Shown: positions 1-12,568, counted from the stretch's first letter. The stretch: DNA of 64,000 bases from Blumeriella jaapii (GCA_009599575.1 VWND01000004.1:1294001-1358000); one strand, 5' to 3'. Made by a program: numbers and translations. The notes: a model not told the origin generated them from the letters alone.

Positions 1-2230
1 GAATACAATCGTTTATTTTCTTTTTAATTATTAATCTCGGAAATTACAATATAATTTTAGAAAAAGCTTGGCTGGTCGAATGTTAAGTTTTATTTAATTG
101 TAATAAACGCAAGCTTTATTGGCCGAATTCTTACCTTTTTACAGCCTTTTACGTTCGTTGTATTAAAATTTTTTATTTGCATTTTCGAAAGATTTAATTT
201 CGCTATTAAAACGACGCTGTAAAACGTAATAAGAATCTTAATTAATTGTGGCAGATTTACGACGCTATGCGAAGCGCGAAAAGGTCGAATTTTATTCGCG
301 TAGCCAATTTCGATAGCGACGTTAATAAAATAATTTAAGAAATTATATCACCGCTTTTTCAAGCTGCCAAATTTTTTTTTTCCGTTATTTTTTTTTTTTT
401 TTTTTTTTTTTTTTTAGTAAAACAGCTTTTTCGTTTTACGAAAAACAGTTATATTAAAAACCGAAGAAAAGCCTTCGCCGCGATAGCCTTTCAGCTTAAT
501 ATAATCGATAGTTTAAACAAATTATTTTTTAAATTTTTCAAACGACCGATTCGAAAACGAAATACTTAGTTTACTATTTATTTAATTTTTATTTGCTAAA
601 TTGTTATATACGCTTTTAAGCTGATTTTCAGAAGAAAGGCAGTTAAAGTGTTTTCAATTTTTTTATATAAGATCGATAAAATACTAGACGACCTAACGTA
701 TAATACTTTTCTCAAAACCTAATCTTATAATTTTTTCGAACGTTTCAGAACCAACGAAATATCGATTTCGACCTTTTCAACCAGTTTAGCGAAGTTTTTT
801 TCGAATAAAACTTTTTTCGAATTATTTTCCCGGAGTATAAAAATTTCGAATACGTGTTTTTTAAAGCCGCTAGGAACGAATTAGCTTTTTATCGGCCTTA
901 CGACTATAAAATCGAGCTTATCATAAATAAGAAAAAGCTGAAATATATTTTTTATATAAAATATCGATTCCGAAGTTCGAGTATTAAAACTTATTTGCAA
1001 AATAATTTGAATAAAAGTTTTATCGAATTTTTCACCGCTTTTTTCGCTGTTTTAATGCTTTTCGCTAAAAAACACGACGGTTTATTACGTTTTTATATCG
1101 ATTATCGAGTTTTTAATAACGTTATTCGTAGAAATCGCTAATTTTTTTTTTGTCGATAAGATTTTTCTTCGTTTTTCGAGAGCGCGAATTTTTACGAAAT
1201 TCGATATTCGTTAAGCTTTTTATAAAATTCGAATGGATTTCGCTAATAAAAAATTAACGATATTTCATACGCGTTACGGCGCTTATAAATGCAAGGTGCT
1301 ATTTTTTGGTTTTATTAATAAATCCGCAATTTATTAACGTTATATAAACGACGTTTTTTTCGATTATTTAAACAATTTTTATATTAAAAATTTAAATAAT
1401 ATTTTTATTTATTCGTCCGATTTATTAAAATACGTTATATATATTTGCAAAATGTTTCAAAAGCTCGATGACGCTGAGTTACAGGCCGATATTCGAAAGT
1501 TTGAATTCAACGTTATTCGAACCTGTTTTTTAGGTTTTATTATTTCGATTAAAAGCTTAAAAATAAATTTAAAAAAGATTTCCGTAATCGTTTATTAGAA
1601 ATTTTTTACTATTATAAAAAATACATAAAGCTTTTTTGGTTTTTGTAACTCTTACCGACGTTTTATTCGAAATTACGATATAATTATAAAACTTTTGATT
1701 TATTTAACCAAAGCTAACGTTTTTTTTTATTTTATTTTTGAATATGAGAAAAGTTTCGACCTTTTTATATTAACTTTTACTATTGCATCAGTTTTATAAT
1801 ATTGTAGGCAAAACCTTTTTTGCATATTAGAAATTAACGCTTAAACGGCGTAATAGTTTTTGTACTTTCGCAATTTTATAACAACGATTGGCTTTTAATC
1901 GCTTATTTTAGCAAAACTATAGTTTTCGCAAAGCTAAACTACGTCGTATACGACAAAAAAATACTTGCAATCGTAAAATTTCTAGGCAATTTTCGTATTA
2001 ATCTAATTAGCTTAATTTATCATATCAAAATTATTATTAATTATAAGATTTTAGAATATTTTATGATTTTCAAATTGTTAAACGTTCGACAAATACGCTG
2101 GGCCGAGCTTTTCGCCGATTACAACTTTTTTATTACGTATAAATCAAATAAATATAATCTTTTAGCTGACGTATTAATACGTCGTACGAGCGAATTCGAT
2201 CGCTAAAACTTTTTTAAACGCATTCAGCGT
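1..2230 (+). pseudogene. Gy1A pol remnant: reverse transcriptase and RNase H
   Basis: Decayed pol read on the plus strand. The reverse transcriptase fingers are at about 854-1140, with the motifs YRPYDYKIEL and LLRFYIDYRVFNNVI. The palm is at 1270-1425, where the consensus Y-L-D-D box reads LNNIFIYSSD, both catalytic Asp replaced by Asn as expected from G-to-A change. RNase H and connection motifs follow: AYFSKT near 1900, YDKKILAI near 1950, and WAELFADYNFFITYKSNKYN near 2100-2160. The first 850 bases are the protease-to-RT linker and include a run of about 26 T at 390-415. Stops in all frames show no active product. The order matches Tf1/sushi-like fungal gypsy elements. Confidence 0.88.
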
Positions 2231-2431
2231 TTGCAAACTTTTTTCCGAGCCGATTAAATCGATTACCGTTTTTTAATTAAAAAACTTCGATTTTTCACGG
2301 TTTTCGAAACAGCTGTTTTTATCGTTGAAATAGCTGATTTTTCTTTCGCATTTCGAATTATTTATTAAATTTTCCACGCTAATCGTATAATTAACACCCT
2401 GATAGCTTTTCGAAAAAAAGCTGTACGAAAC
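1..2431 (+). mobile_element. Gy1A, Ty3/gypsy element, left fragment (oldest layer)
   Basis: Part of a Ty3/gypsy LTR retrotransposon entering from beyond the left edge. It is collinear with the reverse complement of Gy1B (about 50190-52600), for example around 60-140 versus 52490-52570. It is interrupted after 2431 by Gy2a and resumes at 29304; the pentamer GAAAC is at 2427-2431 and again at 29299-29303. No Gy1A LTR lies in the window. Every frame carries many stops, so this is a dead RIP-mutated copy. It is the outermost layer and so the earliest arrival among the nested copies. Confidence 0.92.
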
Positions 2432-2730
2432 TGTCACAGCTAGCTTGAGGGTGATCGGAATGATGTGGACCAAAAGGTACGCATGTAAATTGAAAAAAAG
2501 ACACCGAGCTAGAATGCTCGGGGTCGCGAATTTTATGTACAGTGGGTTGCGCTTGTAGGTCACGTGATTTAGCGCGAGGCCTAGTGGCCGAGGTGGTCCG
2601 TGCTTAAATTTTAATCCAACACCATCAGCATTTATATTACTGGCAACCATACCATTGGCAGCCATATCACTGGCAGCTATACCACTGGCAGCCATACCAC
2701 TGGCAGCTATTATTAGCCAGAATCGTAACA
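2432..2730 (-). repeat. Gy2a 3' LTR
   Basis: 299-bp LTR beginning TGTTACGATT and ending GCTGTGACA on the minus strand. It holds six units of a 15-bp minisatellite (2636-2712), a CACGTGA E-box, a TATA-like segment and a small CCGAGC/GCTCGG stem-loop. It is much less mutated than the body of the element. The partner LTR is the same length. Confidence 0.95.
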
Positions 2731-2747
2731 TTACCCCCCCCTTCCGA
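2731..2747 (-). other. Gy2a polypurine tract
   Basis: On the minus strand this reads TTCGGAAGGGGGGGGTAA directly before the TG of the 3' LTR. That is where a polypurine tract should prime plus-strand DNA synthesis. It fixes the orientation and the inner LTR border. A near-identical tract precedes the TRG 3' LTR. Confidence 0.85.
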
Positions 2748-2754
2748 AAAACTG

Positions 2755-4175
2755 CGTTTTCGCAGTTGCAGTTATAGGTTTATCGTTCTCCAATTCAGTA
2801 TAATCTTTTTTGCCTTCGTTGTAAGCTTGCAATTATACGAAAAGCGTTCGTAAAAGACTTTTGGCGGTGGAATATAATCGGTGAAATATTTAAAAAATAT
2901 AAGAGGCCGTTATAGCGTCAGAACAAAAGTATTATTCGAGATTTTTATTAGCGCTTTTTCAATTGACCTGGTATTGCAATATTTTTTTATGCAATCTCGA
3001 ATTTATTATTTTTTCGATTTTTTATTCCGTTTATTTAAAAAATAATTAAATAAAAGTTGGTTCGGGGCGGCGTTGGCCAGGTAAAAAATTGCTAATATGC
3101 TTTCGGAACGAATATAAATAGAAAATTAAATAGATTAACCAGTTTGCGGAAAGGTTAAGCTTTTAATTTTTCTTTATTTTATCGACGATTTTAATTGGGC
3201 CGTACCATTTGTCCGAAAGCTTTCGGAACAATCGGTCGAGCTTTTAATTTTTAATATTTACTAATATTTCGTCGCTTATATTTTAATCTACCGGTCGTTT
3301 ATACAAATTGGCGAAGCGCTTTATTTTGGTTTATTATTGCGTAATAAACGATTATACGTATTTTACAACTTTTTTAGTTCGGAAAGCCAAATGCAAAGCT
3401 TCGTCGCGGTTAAGCTTTTCAATGGCCGAGCGAAAAAAACGAAGATTGTTTATATTTTAAAATATACGAACTTCGTATTTATTTAAAATTTAAAAAAAAA
3501 AAACGTTGCCGAAAAATTCGTGCGGCAAAATTAGCTGTGCAATATTTATTAAAAGTAAAAAGCGTTTTTAATTATTTTAATAATAAAAGTAAAAAGAGCG
3601 GAAGCGCTGCTTAATATATTGGTTTATTATTTCGGTCTGTTTATCGATATTAAAATTGTACGCAGTAGTTAATTTGATTTTGGTTTTTAATATACGGCAG
3701 AATTTTTGCTAAAAAACCGAAACAAATTAAGTTTTTCGATCCGAAACAATTAAATCCGGCATGCCGAAATAGCGCATTCAATAAATCAAAAATAAAACTG
3801 CTAATTTTTTCGCTGTAATAATTTTATAGCAAAAAACTGACAAAAGCTTTTTAAATAAACGATTTATTATTACGAAAGCGAAATCGTGACTATTTTCGTT
3901 TAATAAAAGCTTCGTAAAATCCATCGTTAAATATTAATAAGGCCTGCTGAATATAAGCAAAAGCTTTAAAAAGCCCGGGGTTTTGTCGCGTCTAGCTTTT
4001 ATTCGTATACAACGACAATTCGAAACGTATTATTATATATCTGTTTTTATAGCTTTTTAATAATATTTGCGACCGACCAAAAGCTTTATTTTTTTTATTT
4101 TAGCGTATGCTACGCAAGATTATTCGTAAATATATCGGATTAAAAAAATTCGCAATTCGAAAAATTTTAAAAATA
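2755..4175 (-). pseudogene. Gy2a integrase C-terminal half and chromodomain-like tail
   Basis: Collinear with Gy2b 48180-49600 read in reverse. In Gy2b this interval encodes the integrase core (ending in the equivalent of a TDGQTE motif), the C-terminal domain with IHPIFHLYSLRK and LPGQ, and a chromodomain-like segment. Here the same motifs can be traced on the minus strand but are broken by stops. The sequence ends at 4179, where Gy4 inserted. Confidence 0.8.
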
Positions 4176-4179
4176 TTAT

Positions 4180-4446
4180 TATAAAACGGTGATATCTTAT
4201 ATTAATAAGAGTTGATAGTTTTAGCTATGGTCGAGGCATGGACCTCTCCGAGACCCCCTGCCACTGACTACCTTCAACAGGTATAAGAGCAAAGCATCCC
4301 CTTAAATAGTATTATAAGCACGCAATCCAATTCATACTTTCATTTATTTTTCTTTTCCTTTTTTCAGTCTTTTCTAGAAATTCCCTAAATTATTTTACCC
4401 ACCGATATATGGCCGTATTAATTTGGTTTTCCTATTTACTTTTACA
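4180..4446 (+). repeat. Gy4 5' LTR
   Basis: 267-bp LTR beginning TATAAAACGG (probably TG originally) and ending ACTTTTACA. It is the less mutated of the two: for example, CATGGACCTCTCCGAGACCC here is CATAAACCCTTCCGAAACC in the 3' copy. Confidence 0.9.
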
Positions 4447-5195
4447 TTTAATAATTTACGCAAAAAATTCAAATTTCGGTGTTTCGTTTTTATATATTCG
4501 CCGATGCATTTTTTAAATTCGCAATTAAAGTCGATTTCGATATTTCGCTATTACGGCTTAAAAAATCTTTTATATAATATTATTCGCAGCTGCATTATAT
4601 AAAAGACTCTTAATAACTTTTTTTATTTTGCGCACAGTTATTAAATTACAAAAGTGCAACATATTTCAGAAACGTTTGAAATTACGGTCAGGCAATTTTA
4701 AACCGTGCGAAATTCAAAGTTCGAAAGTCGCTTTTTTATTTAAGAATAACAAATCGAATATTGGTTCGTACGCTTCGACCGCTGCGCTCGGCCCTTCTGA
4801 ATTAAATTTCTTTTAGTTAAACGCCTGGCGAAAATTCAACCTTCTGATTTTACGCTTTGTAATTGTGGCAATTACAATTTGCGGCTTTTTATTAAAAATA
4901 GTAAAAAAATAGCTGTACGTATATTAGCCTAAGCCACGGAATATCGAAACCGTGGATTATATAGTAATATTATATTAATTTAGTTAATTTATTAAAAAAC
5001 AAATTTTTTAACATACTACCCAAATATCTGGACGCAATTTTATTTTATTTAATTTCTTTAGAAAACACAAAGACTTTTTTAATAACTCTCCTATTAAAAA
5101 CGATTTTTTTTATATTAAAAACTTTTAATTTGCAATTTTAAAAAACATTTATTTATTTAATTTAAATCCTACTAATATTTTCACTAATATTATAA
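4447..5195 (+). other. Gy4 leader between 5' LTR and gag
   Basis: About 750 bp of AT-rich untranslated leader. A 62-residue open stretch at 4628-4816 has no recognisable domain. I see no convincing tRNA primer-binding site after the LTR, probably because of mutation. Confidence 0.5.
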
Positions 5196-7240
5196 ATAAC
5201 GACGCTTTTCGTTTTCTTATGCGAGGCCGCATGCCCCTCTCTGGCTCCCTTGATGCATCCTTATTTAATAGCGCCAATATTACCGACTTTATCGAAAAAT
5301 ATAAAAAAATCTGCGAGGATTTCGAAATCTTTAAAATTAAAATGTTCGATAAACTTTTTCGTTATTGCGACCCAACCATTAAAAATATTATTAAATCGAT
5401 AAATAAATAAAAAGCTATTAGGATTCGAAACTAGCGTAAACTAATTAAAGCTTTGAAATCGGAATTTCGAAACTACGATCGCTAATAAATTCGCGATACT
5501 ATCGCTTTTCTTAAACAGTTTGTTATAACGATCCGCCAAGCCAAAAAACTCAAAGCTTATTATCGTATTTATACCAGAGTTTCTGACGTTTTCGTTAATA
5601 AAAAGGTTTTAAACGAAATTAAACAAAAAAAATTGTTTTACTTAGCTTTTCGACCAGCATTCGCAACAAAATTATTAAGCATTTTAAAATTAATAAATAA
5701 GATTCTGAAACCTTCGATTAATATTTCAAATTTATAAAATTCGTTTTCAAACAAAACCAAAGCGAACGTATTATCGAAATTATAAATTAAAAAAAATCTC
5801 CCTTTTTTATTTATAAAAAAAACGTAAAAGCTTTAATGCAAAAATATGCCCAGCCATTAAAAGTTACCGAAATCGCCAAAAAACAACTAGTTATTATATT
5901 ATTTAATAATTCTACAAAACTTATTGGCTTGGAAAAGCTTAATAAAAATATCGAAATTTTCGTATTAAAATTTACCGATATTAAAATTCAAAGATTTTAA
6001 AACAAAGTCGAAGGTTTTATGCAATAGCAGAAAAAACTTTTTTACGTTAATTCGGATAATAAAAACGATTAAAATAACTTTTATAATAATTACTTTTTTT
6101 AAAATGCACGAAACGATTAATTTCGTTAAGCCATCGTAAAAGTAATAGCTGTTTAATAGCAATCTTTTCGTATTAGCGATCAGGATCAGCGAAATATTAA
6201 TTATAATAACGATTATTAAAAAAAAAGAAAAAACCAACGCGGAAATCAAAATCGCGGCTATCAAAATAGTAAAAATAATTATTAAAACAGATCCCGTGAC
6301 CTTAAATGCGGATTTTGTAATAACAAAAAAATTTACTGCGAAAAACCTTATATTCGCTTTAAATATAAAATATTTAATTTCTGTATAAATAATAAAATTT
6401 GTTATATTAATAAATACGAAGCGATTTGCTTCGGACCGACAAAAGCAGAAATAAGCTTTTTTAATAAAACTGAAAATTAAAGCTGATTAAATATTATTTG
6501 CTTAAAAATAAAAGATACGAAATGGAACGATTGTTTGAAAAACAGAAAAAATGCAAAAACGATTTTTATTAATAAAAAGAAAATATTCTAAAAAGCGTAT
6601 TAATCAAAGAAAAAACTTTTATTTTAAATATAAATGAAATTCAAATATATAAATAAAAAATAAATATATATATTGCTAATGCAATTATCGCATTTGCAAA
6701 TATTATAATTGCATAATTAAGCCAGCGAATTATAAAAAAGCAAAATGCTTTTGTTTTATTCGCTAAACCAGCTGGTATAAAAAAAAACGTTAGAATCGAA
6801 AGAGAAAAAGATTTTGAAATTCGAAAAAAAACCGATAAAACTATCAAAAAAACGCTTATAATAAAAAAAATTAACGACGATATAAAAAATATCGATACCG
6901 ACATTTCGGTCCAAATTATTCAAAAAGTACCAGCTTTTAAACGCCTACTATTAATGCGAAGCGAGAAATAAATCGATAAATATATTAATCCCGAAGTCGT
7001 CGACGAAACTATTAAAAAAATTATAAAACAAAAAATTAAATTAAAATTCAGCGATTTATTTAACACAAAAAAAAGATTCGACAAAATTATTAACAAATAA
7101 ATCTTTATATTAAAAAAAAACGAAAAAATTAAAATCATTCGAAAAAAAAAACGATTTTAAATTAAAAAAAAACCAAAAAGAAATTTATAATACCGCAATT
7201 AATTTAGCCGATAAAAAAAAATCATCGAAAAAAGTCAGCC
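5196..7240 (+). pseudogene. Gy4 gag remnant
   Basis: The best piece is an open stretch at 5219-5410 containing NITDFIEKYKKICEDF and LFRYCDPTIKNIIKSI. This resembles the N-terminal capsid region of the fungal gag type with an FLEAYE...CDD...RYC pattern. A Cys-rich region near 6305-6425 (CGFC, later FCINNKICYI) is a plausible decayed zinc knuckle. The stretch 6900-7140 continues as a charged gag-to-protease linker on the plus strand. Stops are scattered throughout, mostly TAA at likely former CAA or CGA codons. Open frames on the opposite strand here are shadows rich in Ile and Phe. Confidence 0.7.
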
Positions 7241-7242
7241 TT

Positions 7243-7572
7243 TTGGCTTTTGTTATAAAAATTCAAAAATCAAAACGACGAAACTACCTTTACACGGCTA
7301 TAAAAGCGCCAAAAATAAAAACAATGCTTAAAAAAAGTACGACCGCCCTTGTTTTATTCGATAGTAAAGCCGAAATCAATTATATAAATCAGAAAACAGC
7401 CGAAGCTAATAATATCCCGATTATCACCAATAAGCGAATAATTTATACTATCGTTAATAAAAATATTATTAAGTTTAATAAAATTATACGAAATATAAAA
7501 ATCGACGTTGAAAATATTATTACTTATAAAAACTTTAATAATAAAAAAATACTTTTATTTTATTATTTTTAA
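7243..7572 (+). pseudogene. Gy4 retroviral-type aspartic protease remnant
   Basis: A 109-residue open stretch. LVLFDSKAEINYINQKTAE corresponds to the LLDSGAEINVM pattern of retropepsins, with the catalytic D retained and the following G changed to K or lost. The upstream AIKAPKIK motif fits the linker of this gypsy lineage. Loss of the DSG triad would inactivate it. Confidence 0.75.
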
Positions 7573-8149
7573 AATGCCTTGGATTTTAAAAAGTTTCGTC
7601 AGTTTTAAATATATCGAAAACGGCCAAATAAAAGCTTTTTTTTAAAACTGAAATCGATTTTTTTAAAATTAAATTACCGTCGCCGGCGACAAAGTCTTTC
7701 TAGTCGACGTTCTATCGGGAAACGAATAGCCGATTCTAATTTTAAAACAAACGCTAAGCTATAACAAAACTTGGAAAATACTCGGCTAAAAGCATTTACG
7801 TCGCTAATCGAAATAGCATCGCAAATAAAATTAATTAATATTAATATTTTTAATTATTAATTCGGAAATAAAAGTTCCGAAAATTTCGTTTTTGTATTAA
7901 ACAAACCCGATTTATATATTTTACTTTTTTGTATTAATATCAGCACTTTTTATAAGCGCAAAACTAATAAAATACGATTCGTGAATTTTAGCGAATCCGA
8001 TAAAAATATTTCCGAAAAAATAAACGATTAATTTAAAAAAAACGAAGCAATAAAACTATTCCAACTAATTATTAGCGAATTCGAAAGATTTATTACCGGC
8101 CGATTTTTCAATTTATTATTTAACAGCCGATTTATAAAAAAACGATTTG

Positions 8150-8960
8150 ATAATTTAGCAATCGAAACTTAATTTTTGCTAAAAAAAAAAAAGGTTTTGT
8201 ACGAAGTTTTACGCAACCGGGAAAAAGTTATAACTTTCGATTTTACCAAAATAAACCAATTTAATCTTAACGTTACGCTTTATATCGATATTAAAACCGT
8301 GTTTTACGAAGCTTGGCAAAAAAAGACTTTTTAATTTTTAAAGCTTTTTAGAATAAAATAGTCGAAATATTAAAAAAACGAATTAAACAAAAGATTTTCG
8401 AATTTTGCTACGGCTTATACAAAAATAAATAATTTATTGTTGCGAAAAAAAAAAAAGCATTTACAGATTTATTACCGCAGTCGTCGAAATAAATAAAATA
8501 ACGATATAAAACGCTAACGTGCTATTTAACGTCGATTAATTTTTAAACGAATTCGCAAAATTAACGATCGCTTTTTTTTTCGATTTGTTTTTCGGCTACG
8601 ACTATTTAATATTTAATTTACGATTTCGAAACATAACGGCAATTTAAATCTTAATCGGTTTATTGCGTATAACCAGAATACTTATAAAAGCCATTAATTT
8701 AATCGCTTAATTCGTAAAAGTCGTATATAAGATTTTTATAATTTGCATTTTTGATATTATTTTTTTTTACGTTGACGACGTCGGAATAAAAAGCCTCAAA
8801 TTATATTATAATAATAAAAAAATTCTTTTTGAAATTCGACGTTATATAATAAAATATATTTAAAATATCGATAAAATTATAATCTGCTTCGAAAAAGCTA
8901 AAATTATTATTGGCCCTCGATTAAAATTCTGTATGCCCGAAATAAATATCGTCGGTTATA
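8150..8960 (+). pseudogene. Gy4 reverse transcriptase remnant
   Basis: Several frames together show the RT of the fungal lineage with a FDLFWGYDxRxLD pattern: FRLRLFNI/GYDYLIF near 8580-8620, GLLRITRILI near 8660, FFYVDDVGIKS near 8762-8795 (catalytic YVDD retained) and FCMPEINIVGYITNSA near 8930-8970. Frameshifts and stops break it. A retained YVDD is unremarkable here because its Asp codons sit in CpG context. Confidence 0.8.
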
Positions 8961-9570
8961 TAACTAACAGCGCTAGCCGCCATTTTTAATAAAAAAAAAT
9001 TAAAAAGATTTGCGAATAAAAAAAGTATAAAAATATTACCGAAGCCAAAGCTTTTATTAGCGTTATAATTTACTACCGCAATTAAATTAAAAACTTTTTT
9101 TAAAAAGCTGCACTTATTTACGCTATAATAAAAAAAAAAATCGATTTCGTTTGGAAAAAAAAACAAAGCAAAACTATAAAAGTTTTTAAAAACAACCTTT
9201 TATCGGTTTTATCGCTTATGCGAATCGATTATAATCCAAACGCAAAAAAAATTATTTTAACTATCGACGCTAATATTTTCGATTAAAAAGCTGTATTATA
9301 ATAAATCGACGAAAACAAAAAACGGCATTTTTCACGATTCGAAAGCGGCCTATAATCTTTCGCGGAAATACGCTACGATATTATTAAACGAAAATGCCGA
9401 GGCGCTTTTAAAATAATAAAAAAAATAAAAAGCGAATTATACGACGTATATTTCATTTTAAAAACAAACGCAAAAGTTTTTATCGATTAATTAAATAAAA
9501 AAGCCAATAACCTATCAAAAGCATTCGTTATTAATTAAATAGCTTAGATACGACTTATAAATTTCGAAAT
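8961..9570 (+). pseudogene. Gy4 RNase H remnant
   Basis: The connection and RNase H region follows the RT on the plus strand. Near 9250-9400 the frames give TIDANIFD and FARFESGL...FAEIRYDIIK, fitting an RNase H with an acidic first residue and an E..Y..IKRE-like helix. Near 9485-9540 it gives NKKANNLSKAFVIN, the position of the NxxADALSR motif. Stops are present. The tandem duplication begins inside this motif, at 9492. Confidence 0.65.
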
Positions 9571-9639
9571 TAAACATATTAAAAAAATAATTAATACAGC
9601 GGCAAACGACTTTTCCAAACGAAAACGTTTTTATCCGTC

Positions 9640-11170
9640 TGATTTCGCTAAATAAAGCGAATAAAATATCGACGAATAAATCGCTAACAAAATCGGCTGC
9701 TTTGTTATTTGCGCTTTAGATTTCATAAAGCCAAAATTATTCGCGTTATTATTTCGGTTAGCACCGCGAATAAAAAACATTAATTTTCGGATCGAAAAAG
9801 TATTCGCGTTATTATTTCGGCTGGCACCGCGAATAAATTTAATCGAAAACAATCGGAATAAGCCGATTAACAACGAAAAAAAACTTTTAATCGATAATTA
9901 CAAAACCGAAAATTTTTATTTAATCGTATATTATTTAATTATTTTATTTAAATTATTTAGCGTATTAAATTATTAATTTAAATTATTTAAAAATTAAGCT
10001 TTCGATTATATTTTAGCCGATAAAAAGCTATATAAAATAAAAAATAATATATATCAAAAACGTTTAATAATAAATAATAAAACCGACAAATTTCAAATTA
10101 TAAAAAAAGCTTACGAAAAAGTATTTTATCGAAAAGCTAAAGCTATTTATTACCGAATCAAAACGATTTTTAATAAAAAAAATGCTTCGAAAACTGCAAA
10201 GCTTTCGTTAAAAGCTATATTTTTTATTAAAAACGAAAGCTTGGCCGAAAAAAAAATCTATTATATTCGACGTAGTTTTTTAAAATTTAAAAAAAAATTA
10301 ACTTCGACGTTATACGCGTACCGATTACCGATCGCGGTTATATATGCTTCGTATTTGTTATTAACGATTTATTTAAATAATTTAAAAAACGACTTTTTCG
10401 AAACGCTATTTTCGAAATTATAACGACTTTTTTTTAAAAAAACGTTATATATCGATACGGTTTGTTTAGCAAATTAAACGTCGATAATAAATCCGAAAAC
10501 AAAAGCGTTATCGAAACTTTTATAAAAAAATATAATATTTAGCGTATTTAAATTTCAGCTTATAATTCGAAAAGCAACGGATCCGTTAAACGAAGCTATA
10601 AAAATATTTTCGACGGCTTTTTAAAAGCTATTCGAAAAAGTTATAAACGTTAATCGCGGAAATTCTCGGAAATATTTTTTGTATACGCATATATATATAC
10701 GCTTTTATTAAAATAATTTTATTTTTCATTTAATACGGCAAAAACGTTCGATTGTTTTTGAAAACAAAATAATTTATATAAAAGTTTTATAACGTAATTA
10801 AAATAAAAACGAAAGCAGATTTATTAATAATAAAATTTAAATAATTAAATTACCGCGATATAAATATAAAAAAAATAATTCTAAAAAAAAAAAATATAAA
10901 AAAGCAATTAAAAAAATTTAAAATAAAACTAAAATTTTAAAAAAAACGCTAATTAAAAAAAAAAATCTAATTTTAATTTACGACGTTTAACGCGCTATTA
11001 ACAAATCGGCCGATATTAAGCTTAATTATAAATGGCTCGGACCTTACGAAATATACGAAGTCGAATTAAATAAAAGCTATTATAAATTTACGAAATTCGA
11101 TAAAATAAAACTAAAAAAAACGTTCGCCGCCAACCGATTAAAACGATTTTATAAAAAAAACCAGTAAATT
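9640..11170 (+). pseudogene. Gy4 integrase, first copy
   Basis: Plus-strand integrase of the WLGPY...GTFAGNRLKRF lineage. Seen are KTDKFQIIKKAYEKVFYRKAKAIYYRI (zinc-binding-domain region, about 10085-10170), the 60-residue open stretch 10241-10423 with LTSTLYAYRLPIAVIYASYL, and the C-terminal motif LNYKWLGPYEIYEVELNKSYYKF...TFAANRLKRF at about 11020-11150. An acidic tail DFDFSESDDDFD ends at 11235. Interrupted by stops. Confidence 0.75.
9733..9840 (+). repeat. In-frame 21-codon repeat at integrase N-terminus
   Basis: A ~36-bp segment (TTCGCGTTATTATTTCGG, then TAGCACCGCGAATAAA) occurs at about 9739-9774 and again 63 bp later, at 9802-9837. Translated on the plus strand it gives FALLFRLAPRI twice. 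The same pair recurs in duplication unit 2 near 12816 and 12879. Because 63 is a multiple of three the frame would have been kept. Confidence 0.8.
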
Positions 11171-11235
11171 TATCTTTTGGATTTTAATTTAAACAACGAT
11201 TTCGATTTCAGCGAATCCGACGACGATTTCGATTA

Positions 11236-11830
11236 AAGCGATTATATTTTTTAAAAAATTTTTTTTTTTGAAAAAATCTAAAAACAACCGAACGATAATC
11301 TTATTATTAAAAATATAATTCAAATCGTAATTTTATTTATAACCGAAAAAAAAAAAAATATATACAAAATTATTTATTAATTATTTTACTGTTTTTGCTA
11401 TTTATTGTTTTTTTTTTATTATATATTATTTTATTGTTTTTGTTTTGCTTTGCTTATATACAATTTAATTATTTTGTTTTATATATATTATTTATTTTTA
11501 AAACTTTTTTTTATATTATTTGAAATATTTATTATACTTTTTTTAATTTAATTATATTTTTGTTTATTAAAATAAAAGCTTTGTATATATTTAAGCCGTA
11601 CGTTTGATATATTTATATTATTCGCATATTCTACGAAAACTATTTTTTATACATTTTATTATTTGCTGCTTTTTGTATTATTTATTTTTTTTTCGTTGTT
11701 TTAAACGAATGCTTATTTAAACAGTTATAATTTATTAAAAAAACAGTATGCGAATTCCCGTAATTTTTAAATATAAATATTTTATAATTTCCGTATTTTT
11801 TTTTAATTACTTTTTAATAAATATAATACA
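11236..11830 (+). other. Extremely AT-rich spacer after pol, unit 1
   Basis: About 600 bp of T-rich sequence with tracts such as TTTATTGTTTTTGTTTTGC and repeated ATATATTATTTA. No coding frame or hairpin is convincing. It separates the pol tail from the extra ORF and probably served as intergenic or untranslated sequence. It recurs at 14310-14905. Confidence 0.6.
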
Positions 11831-11834
11831 TTTT

Positions 11835-12568
11835 TTTAATTAACAAACCTATCGATATTATATCGTTTTCTAAGCAAAGCGTTATTAAATTTAGCAAATT
11901 TATTTTTAATTTATTTTAAAACGGAATTATTATACGCAACTTTTCCGAATTTAAATAAATATATAATACCGCTATTTTAAATTAATAAATAGCTTTCGTA
12001 AAAACATTTATAAAATAATTCGATATAATAATTAAAAACGTTAACGAATTTTTATTCGATTACAAAAGTTTCGTTAAAGCTGAATTCGTTCGCAAAAATT
12101 TTAATTACGATAAATTTCTGCTGAATTATAATAACGTTTTAAAAGTTTTCGCCGAAACAAAAAAAGTTCGAAATAACAAAAAAAAAATAACAAACCGAAT
12201 ATTACGCTTTTTATTAAATTAACGAAAAAAAAATATTTAAAAATACGTTTTTAGCAAAATCACCGGTATTATTTTATTTCGGCATTTCGCTCGTTTTTTC
12301 GAAATTATTATTTTTACGAAAAAAAAAGTTTAAATATTAAACGCTTATATTTTTAAAACGCAAGTTTTAAAAGCCAATAATCTAAAAGCTCGCAAATTTA
12401 TAAGCCTTTTTATAATTATTTGTAAATTAATCGACGACGTTATATAATCGCTAAAAAAAGTTTTAATCGGCTGCGAAATTTTAAATCTGATTTTTTTTTA
12501 AAATAAAAAACTAAGCGTTGCTAAATGCGGCATTTTTATACCGAAAAAAAAAACGACGTTATTCCGAC
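11835..12568 (+). pseudogene. Gy4 extra ORF, truncated first copy
   Basis: 5' portion of the extra ORF described at 14910-18180, cut at 12568 by the duplication junction. Plus-strand frames show INKPIDIISFSKQSVIKF-like and FNYDKFLLNYNNVLKVF-like stretches and AKCGIFIPKKK just before the junction. No domain recognised. Confidence 0.65.

Larger units (their letters stand above)
9492..12568 (+). repeat. Gy4 internal tandem duplication, unit 1 (3,077 bp)
   Basis: Direct repeat of 12569-15643. The unit starts TAAATAAAAAAGCC and ends GTTATTCCGAC, and unit 2 starts on the very next base. It contains the RNase H tail, integrase, AT-rich spacer and the first 700-odd bases of the extra ORF. Units differ by scattered transitions and small homopolymer indels, so the duplication predates at least part of the RIP. 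Confidence 0.93.

Noticed and set aside
4628..4816. 62-residue frame in the Gy4 leader as a small gene
   Set aside because: No recognisable domain, no homologue in the window, and length expected by chance in this less mutated stretch.
5965..7138. Ile/Phe-rich minus-strand open frames resembling multi-pass membrane proteins
   Set aside because: Shadows of the A-rich Gy4 gag; A-rich coding sequence gives TTT/ATT codons on the other strand.
11236..11830. AT-rich spacer as a replication origin or scaffold attachment site
   Set aside because: Nothing beyond base composition supports it, and RIP makes such composition common.
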